DNA of 10,067 nucleotides from CAYXXN01 sp964469055 (GTDB taxonomy: Bacteria > Acidobacteriota > Thermoanaerobaculia > Multivoradales > JAHEKO01). The notes beneath the pieces were generated by a model. The model was not told the origin of the DNA. It did not search any database and was given only the letters and a program-made list of their open reading frames with translations. Every line of letters begins with the position of its first letter. The first letter of the stretch is position 1. This document shows, piece after piece, positions 6,978-10,067 of the stretch. Where the stretch lies: NCBI GenBank assembly GCA_964469055.1, contig CAYXXN010000108.1:1-10067 (forward strand). The letters are read 5' to 3'. Made by a program: the position numbers and the translations under genes.

Positions 6978-8837
6978 ATGGGCGCTGCGTGGGCCGATCG
7001 CCTCCTGGAAATGACCGACCACGACCCGTCCCCCGGCGGCGCCACTCGAGCCGAGTGGCTGCTGGCCGTCTCCCGTGACTTGCTGGCGGCGCCCGACCTG
7101 CGCGCCGGGCTGGCCGCCGTCGCGGCGCGCGTGCGGGAGGCCATCCCGTACGACGAGTTCGGGATCCTGCTCCTCGACGACCTGGGCCGCGAACTGCGCT
7201 TCGCGCACGCCGAGGGGACGGCGCAAGCCGTCGCCGAGCACTGGCGCTTCGGCTTCGGGCAGGGGATCGTCGGCACCGTGGCGGCGACCGGGGAGGCCAT
7301 CCTCGCTCCCGACGTGACGCTCGACCCGCGCTACCTGGCGACCCTCGATGGCATCCAGAGTGAGCTCGCCGTGCCGTTGAAGGTCAAGGACCGGGTCATC
7401 GGCGTGATCGATCTCGCCAGCCGCGAGCGCGCCGCCTACGACGCCAGCGACCTCGCCGCCGTCAGCGTGCTCGCCGAGCACCTGGCGGCGGCGATCGACG
7501 CGCAGCGGCTCTACGACAACGTGCGCGCCCAGGCCCAGATGCTCTCCGTGCTGCACGAGCTGTCGCGCGAGCTGACTTCGATCCTCGATCGCCGGCGGGT
7601 GATCTCCCGCGTCGCCGAGCGGCTCGGGCAGCTCATCGATTTCGACTGCTTCTCGATCCGGCTGTGGAACGAGGCGGCGCGGACGCTCGACCCGTGGCTG
7701 GTCATGGGCCGCGACCGCCAGGAGATCGAGGGCCTGGGACCGCTCGCCCTCGGCGTCGGGATCTCGGGCACGGCGGCGGCCCTGCGTCAGGTGCTGCGGG
7801 TGCCCAACGTCGATCTCGACCCGCGCTACGTGCGCTGTCAGCTCGACTTGCCAGTGCGCTCGGAGCTCGCCGTGCCTCTGGTCTTCGAGGACCGGCTCAT
7901 CGGGGTGCTCGACCTCGAGAGCGTGCGCTACGACGCCTTCAGCCTCCAGCACGAGCAGCTCTTGGCGACGCTCGCCTCCTCGCTGGCGATCGCTCTCGCC
8001 AACGCCGAGATGTACGAGAACCTGCAGGAGGGCCGCCGGCGCATCGACGAGGACCTGCGCACGGCGCGCGAGGTGCAACGGCGGCTGCTGCCGCGCTCGA
8101 CGCCGTGGGCCCCCGGCCTGCAAGTGGCGGCGGGCTACGAGCCGGCCCGCCACCTGGGGGGCGATTTCTACGACTTCTATCCTTGGGGCGAGGGACGCTT
8201 CGCCGTCGCCGTCGGCGACGCCGCCGGCAAGGGCACCTCGGCGGCGCTCTACGCCTCGCTCGCCGTGGGCATGCTGCGCGAGCTGGCGGCTGGCGCGGCG
8301 GCAAGGCCGGCCGAGATGCTGGAGCGCCTCCGGGAGCTGGAGTCGGGCCCGGTCGAGAGCCCCTCGGAGGTGCTCGTGCGGCTCAACTGCCGGCTGCGCG
8401 AGGTCGACATCCCGAACCGCTTCGTGGCGATGAGCTTCGCGCTCTTCGACTCGGCCACCCGTCACCTGCGGCTCGCCAACTCGGGGCTCCCGTACCCGTA
8501 CTTCGTGCGCGGCGGCGAGGTGCGGGAGATCGAGGTGGGCGGCGTGCCGCTCGGCCTCTTGGCCGGCAAGCCCTACCTGGAGGTGGATCTGGCCCTCGAG
8601 TCGGGCGACACGCTGGTGCTGGCCTCGGATGGGCTGGTCGAGGCGCGTGACACGGCCGGCGAGGAGTTCGGCCACGAGCGGCTGGCCGCCGCGGTGGGCC
8701 GGCTGGCGTCCTTGCCGGCGCACGCGATGGTGGGCGAGCTGCTCGACGCCGTGCGCCGCTTCGCCGAGCCCGCCGAGCCCTCGGACGATCGCACGGTGGT
8801 CGTGCTGCGGGTCGAAGGCGAGCCCGCGGCCTCCTAG
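6978..8837 (+). CDS. GAF-GAF-PP2C (SpoIIE/RsbU-type) sensor serine/threonine phosphatase
   Basis: A soluble 619-residue regulator. Two GAF domains (about 30-178 and 190-348) show the paired repeats SELAVPLKVKDRVIGVIDLAS and SELAVPLVFEDRLIGVLDLES at equivalent positions, so they look like an internal duplication. A helical linker follows with DLRTAREVQRRLLP (359-372), the usual switch helix before such phosphatases. The PP2C_SIG domain (about 383-615) keeps the metal motifs: GGDFYDF (394-400), GDAAGKG (413-419), ASDG (549-552) and SDDRT (602-606). Such proteins dephosphorylate anti-anti-sigma factors in partner-switching control of sigma factors or other targets. No membrane helix, kinase or STAS protein is present in the window. 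The ATG at 6978 has no clear Shine-Dalgarno; an in-frame ATG at 7011 (608 residues) is an alternative. What ligand the GAF domains bind is unknown. Confidence 0.93.
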   Translation: MGAAWADRLLEMTDHDPSPGGATRAEWLLAVSRDLLAAPDLRAGLAAVAARVREAIPYDEFGILLLDDLGRELRFAHAEGTAQAVAEHWRFGFGQGIVGTVAATGEAILAPDVTLDPRYLATLDGIQSELAVPLKVKDRVIGVIDLASRERAAYDASDLAAVSVLAEHLAAAIDAQRLYDNVRAQAQMLSVLHELSRELTSILDRRRVISRVAERLGQLIDFDCFSIRLWNEAARTLDPWLVMGRDRQEIEGLGPLALGVGISGTAAALRQVLRVPNVDLDPRYVRCQLDLPVRSELAVPLVFEDRLIGVLDLESVRYDAFSLQHEQLLATLASSLAIALANAEMYENLQEGRRRIDEDLRTAREVQRRLLPRSTPWAPGLQVAAGYEPARHLGGDFYDFYPWGEGRFAVAVGDAAGKGTSAALYASLAVGMLRELAAGAAARPAEMLERLRELESGPVESPSEVLVRLNCRLREVDIPNRFVAMSFALFDSATRHLRLANSGLPYPYFVRGGEVREIEVGGVPLGLLAGKPYLEVDLALESGDTLVLASDGLVEARDTAGEEFGHERLAAAVGRLASLPAHAMVGELLDAVRRFAEPAEPSDDRTVVVLRVEGEPAAS

Positions 8838-8843
8838 CGGCGG

Positions 8844-8849
8844 TATACT
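8844..8849 (+). promoter_or_regulatory. Possible -10 box (TATACT) for the DUF1326 gene
   Basis: TATACT stands out in a GC-rich 42-base spacer just after the phosphatase stop. It would place the transcript start near 8856, giving a leader of about 24 bases that contains the Shine-Dalgarno. No -35 hexamer at the usual distance is recognisable. Confidence 0.4.
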
Positions 8850-8861
8850 GCCCCAGCCGGC

Positions 8862-8870
8862 AAAGGAGGT
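8862..8870 (+). promoter_or_regulatory. Strong Shine-Dalgarno (AAAGGAGGT) of the DUF1326 gene
   Basis: AAAGGAGGT is a near-full complement of the 16S 3' end, nine bases before the ATG at 8880. It is the best ribosome binding site in the window and fixes the start of the secreted protein. Its strength contrasts with the absence of any Shine-Dalgarno before most neighbouring genes. Confidence 0.85.
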
Positions 8871-8879
8871 AGAGACATC

Positions 8880-9626
8880 ATGAGTCGAAATCGCGTATGG
8901 GCGGTCGCCGCCCTCGGTGCCCTGGGCTTGGTCCTGGGGCTGACACTGCCGGCCGTCTCGGACGAGGCCGGGGCCGACTGGGCCGTCAATATGACGGCCA
9001 TCGAGGCCTGTAGTTGCCCGATGTTCTGCCCGTGCTATTTCAATCTCAGCCCGGCCGGTCATCACTCGGAGCACGGCGAGGAGCACTTCTGTCGCTTCAA
9101 CATGGCCTGGCACGTGAACAGCGGCCACGCCGGGGCGACGGATCTTGCCGGCGCCCGCTTCTGGATCGCCGGCGACCTGGGCGCCGACTTCGGCGACGGG
9201 GTCATGGACTGGAGCCGGGTCCACTTCGACCCGAGCGTGACGCCCGAGCAGCGCGCCGGCATCGCCACGATGGTGGGCGGCCTGTTCCCCGTGCAGTGGA
9301 ACGACTTCGCCGTGGGCGAGGACGCCACCGTGGAATGGAACGCCGCGGGCGACAGCGCGGTGGCCAAGCTCGGCGACGGCCAGGCCGAGGTCGTCCTCAC
9401 CCGTCCGCCGGGCCGCAACACCGAGGCCGCGGTGGTGATCGAGAACCTGAAGTACTGGGGCGCGATGCGCAACGACGGCTTCGTCCTCATGCCGCACACC
9501 CTCGAGGCCTACCGCCTAGGCGAGAAGGCGTTCGAGTACAACGGCGGCAACGGGTACATGATCACCGTCGACATCACCTCGGCCGACGTCGCCGCGGCCC
9601 AGGCGGCCGTCGCCGCAGCGCCATAG
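8880..9626 (+). CDS. Secreted DUF1326 domain protein with Cys/His-rich putative metal-binding motif
   Basis: This 248-residue protein starts with a classic signal peptide: SRNR, a hydrophobic run at about 6-24, and a likely signal peptidase I site after AVS (25-27). The mature part opens with the DUF1326 hallmark EACSCPMFCPCYF (42-54; Cys44, Cys46, Cys50, Cys52). A His/Glu-rich stretch HHSEHGEEHFC (61-71) adds Cys71 and several imidazoles, and a beta-rich remainder with WIAGDLGADFG and EVVLTRPPGRNTEA follows. DUF1326 has no settled function; its four-Cys cluster suggests metal or redox chemistry, and relatives often neighbour DUF2182 membrane proteins, which are not seen here. Most DUF1326 proteins I recall are cytosolic-looking and lack a signal peptide, so export is notable. 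The cysteines outside the cytoplasm could bind copper or a similar soft metal (inference). It is monocistronic, with its own ribosome binding site and a putative promoter. Confidence 0.88.
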   Translation: MSRNRVWAVAALGALGLVLGLTLPAVSDEAGADWAVNMTAIEACSCPMFCPCYFNLSPAGHHSEHGEEHFCRFNMAWHVNSGHAGATDLAGARFWIAGDLGADFGDGVMDWSRVHFDPSVTPEQRAGIATMVGGLFPVQWNDFAVGEDATVEWNAAGDSAVAKLGDGQAEVVLTRPPGRNTEAAVVIENLKYWGAMRNDGFVLMPHTLEAYRLGEKAFEYNGGNGYMITVDITSADVAAAQAAVAAAP

Positions 9627-9640
9627 AAGGGTGGTGCCTG

Positions 9641-9692
9641 CTGGATGGTTACCGGTTGGTTACCGATTGGTAACCATCCGGTAACCATCTGG
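9641..9692. repeat. Long inverted repeat (24-base arms, 4-base loop)
   Basis: The arms 9641-9664 and 9669-9692 flank the loop GATT (9665-9668). The inner 20 bases of each arm are complementary at 19 positions (a T-T mismatch at 9656/9677), and the outer four positions extend the stem with G-C and G-T pairs. It lies 14 bases after the DUF1326 stop. There is no U-tract after it, so it does not look like a standard intrinsic terminator, although the RNA form could still protect the 3' end of the mRNA. The same bases contain the phased 11-bp units described separately. Confidence 0.85.
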
Positions 9693-9716
9693 TAACCACC
9701 GGGTACCAGTCATACC
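9647..9716. promoter_or_regulatory. Helically phased array of 11-bp GGTTACC/GGTAACC units (candidate operator)
   Basis: Cores begin at 9647, 9658, 9669, 9680, 9691 and 9702, exactly 11 bases apart. They are GGTTACC, GGTTACC, GGTAACC, GGTAACC, GGTAACC, then a shortened GGTACC; a decayed CATACC follows at 9711. The first two cores are the reverse complement of the next three, so the array switches orientation at about 9666. The array ends 10 bases before the -10 box of the following ribbon-helix-helix-like gene and would cover its -35 region. One unit per helical turn places every core on the same DNA face, as expected for cooperative binding of a small dimeric regulator. Confidence 0.7.
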
Positions 9717-9726
9717 GGGGTTCGGC

Positions 9727-9732
9727 TACACT
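9727..9732 (+). promoter_or_regulatory. -10 box (TACACT) giving a probably leaderless transcript
   Basis: TACACT ends six bases before the ATG at 9739. A transcript starting at the usual distance would begin at or next to the A of the ATG, so the mRNA would be leaderless. This agrees with the absence of any Shine-Dalgarno before this gene. No -35 hexamer is apparent; its expected place is occupied by the last 11-bp unit. Confidence 0.5.
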
Positions 9733-9738
9733 CCGCCC

Positions 9739-9957
9739 ATGGCCAAGCACGCACCCTCCACCAAGCCCGGCACCCGCCCGGGCCCCGGCAAGGATCGCGA
9801 CCGCGTCTCGATCAGCCCCAGCCGCCAAGTCTCCGCCTACCTCGCCCAACTCGCCCGCCTCGGCGTCCACGGCGACACCTCGACCGAGGTCGTCGAGCAC
9901 CTCCTCGCCCGCGAGCTCGAACGCCTCCTCGCCGAAGGCATCCTCAAACCCGCCTGA
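9739..9957 (+). CDS. Small ribbon-helix-helix-like (CopG/Arc type) putative DNA-binding protein
   Basis: A 72-residue basic protein. Residues 1-21 are a Pro/Gly/Lys-rich, probably disordered tail. DRVSISPSR (21-29) fits the DNA-contacting beta strand. QVSAYLAQLARLG (30-42) forms the first helix, a GVHGDTS turn follows, and TEVVEHLLARELERLLAEG (49-67) the second helix. This beta-helix-helix order and length are those of ribbon-helix-helix repressors and antitoxins. No toxin gene follows; the next feature is a tRNA 28 bases on. The helically phased repeats immediately upstream are a natural binding site, which suggests autoregulation. Its codons end mostly in C and the coding strand is C-rich, unlike the G/C-mixed neighbours. 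The fold is assigned from pattern only; the target genes are unknown. Confidence 0.72.
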   Translation: MAKHAPSTKPGTRPGPGKDRDRVSISPSRQVSAYLAQLARLGVHGDTSTEVVEHLLARELERLLAEGILKPA

Positions 9958-9972
9958 CGCCCGCCGGCGTCC

Positions 9973-9978
9973 TACAAT
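9973..9978 (+). promoter_or_regulatory. Possible -10 box (TACAAT) of the tRNA-Leu gene
   Basis: TACAAT lies seven bases before the mature 5' end of the tRNA at 9986. Transcription would therefore start at or very near the first tRNA base, leaving almost no 5' leader for RNase P. No -35 hexamer is recognisable. A small inverted repeat (GACGCC/GGCGTC, 9956-9971) abuts it upstream. Confidence 0.45.
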
Positions 9979-9985
9979 CCCCGCT

Positions 9986-10067
9986 GCCGGAGTGGCGGAA
10001 CTGGCAGACGCAGGGGACTTAAAATCCCCGGCCGCAAGGCTTCCGGGTTCGAGTCCCGGCTCCGGCA
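9986..10067 (+). tRNA. tRNA-Leu (anticodon UAA)
   Basis: The acceptor arms GCCGGAG (9986-9992) and CTCCGGC (10060-10066) pair perfectly, with discriminator A at 10067. The anticodon stem GGGGA/TCCCC encloses the seven-base loop CTTAAAA with anticodon TAA at 10020-10022. A long variable arm (class II tRNA) and the T-arm loop TTCGAGT are present. The window ends at the discriminator, so whether CCA is encoded cannot be seen. Confidence 0.97.

Noticed and set aside
6900..9497. Minus-strand open frame of more than 850 codons continuing upstream of the PLP enzyme, opposite the phosphatase and DUF1326 genes
   Set aside because: The translation is low-complexity His/Arg/Glu/Ala/Gly-rich sequence with no domain, typical of the antisense frame of GC-rich genes. 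Both plus-strand genes show full conserved motifs.
9641..9692. Inverted repeat as a Rho-independent terminator
   Set aside because: No T-rich tract follows the stem on either strand, and the 11-base periodicity continues past the hairpin, which a terminator would not explain.
9647..9716. Array as a CRISPR or iteron origin
   Set aside because: The units are 11 bases with no spacers and no cas gene. No replication initiator gene or AT-rich unwinding region lies nearby, so an operator is simpler.
9739..9957. Small RHH-like gene as the antitoxin of a toxin-antitoxin pair
   Set aside because: No partner reading frame is adjacent: a tRNA follows and the DUF1326 gene precedes with its own start signals.
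9956..9971. Six-base inverted repeat GACGCC/GGCGTC before the tRNA as a terminator
   Set aside because: It is short, overlaps the stop codon region of the small gene and lacks a T-tract. Such repeats are expected by chance in GC-rich sequence.

Overview
The window is a GC-rich (roughly two thirds G+C) bacterial chromosomal segment. It carries densely packed metabolic genes in short-gap or overlapping order, few AT-rich spacers and strong third-position GC. No 16S rRNA or phylogenetic marker is present, so the host is uncertain. The gene mix (an enolase-superfamily epimerase beside DUF1611, a GAF-GAF-PP2C phosphatase, a secreted DUF1326 protein, a bacterial deoxyhypusine-synthase homologue) would suit Acidobacteriota or a similar environmental lineage, but this is inference. 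No mobile element, integrase or CRISPR array is visible.

Left part (1-6899, minus strand): six genes run right to left and look like one operon. In transcription order they are a fold-type II PLP enzyme of the threonine-synthase group, a DUF1611/DgcN P-loop protein, a 774-residue fusion of a PP-loop ATPase (MurL-like) to a creatininase-type amidohydrolase, an enolase-superfamily dipeptide epimerase/DgcA-type racemase, a deoxyhypusine-synthase family protein, and the start of a polytopic membrane protein of the spermidine-synthase-like type that leaves the window. Two junctions overlap (ATGA at 4644-4647 and a 7-base overlap at 172-178), which suggests translational coupling. Three consecutive products point to glutamate stereochemistry or D-Glu peptides, and the last two to polyamine-type chemistry. 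The combination may be a composite pathway that I cannot name.

Middle (6900-8837): a 78-base divergent spacer separates the operon from a plus-strand regulator with two GAF domains and a SpoIIE/RsbU-type PP2C phosphatase domain. It is a typical output module of partner-switching anti-sigma control, although no anti-sigma or anti-anti-sigma gene lies in the window.

Right part (8838-10067, plus strand): a secreted, Cys/His-rich DUF1326 protein with an excellent Shine-Dalgarno. It is followed by an unusual spacer holding seven helically phased 11-bp units built on GGTTACC/GGTAACC, arranged as a long near-perfect inverted repeat. Directly after this comes a 72-residue ribbon-helix-helix-like protein whose -10 box sits so close to the ATG that its mRNA is probably leaderless. 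Last is a tRNA-Leu(UAA) ending at its discriminator base on the window edge. The repeat array and the small protein together look like an autoregulated operator-repressor pair and are the clearest unexplained structure here.
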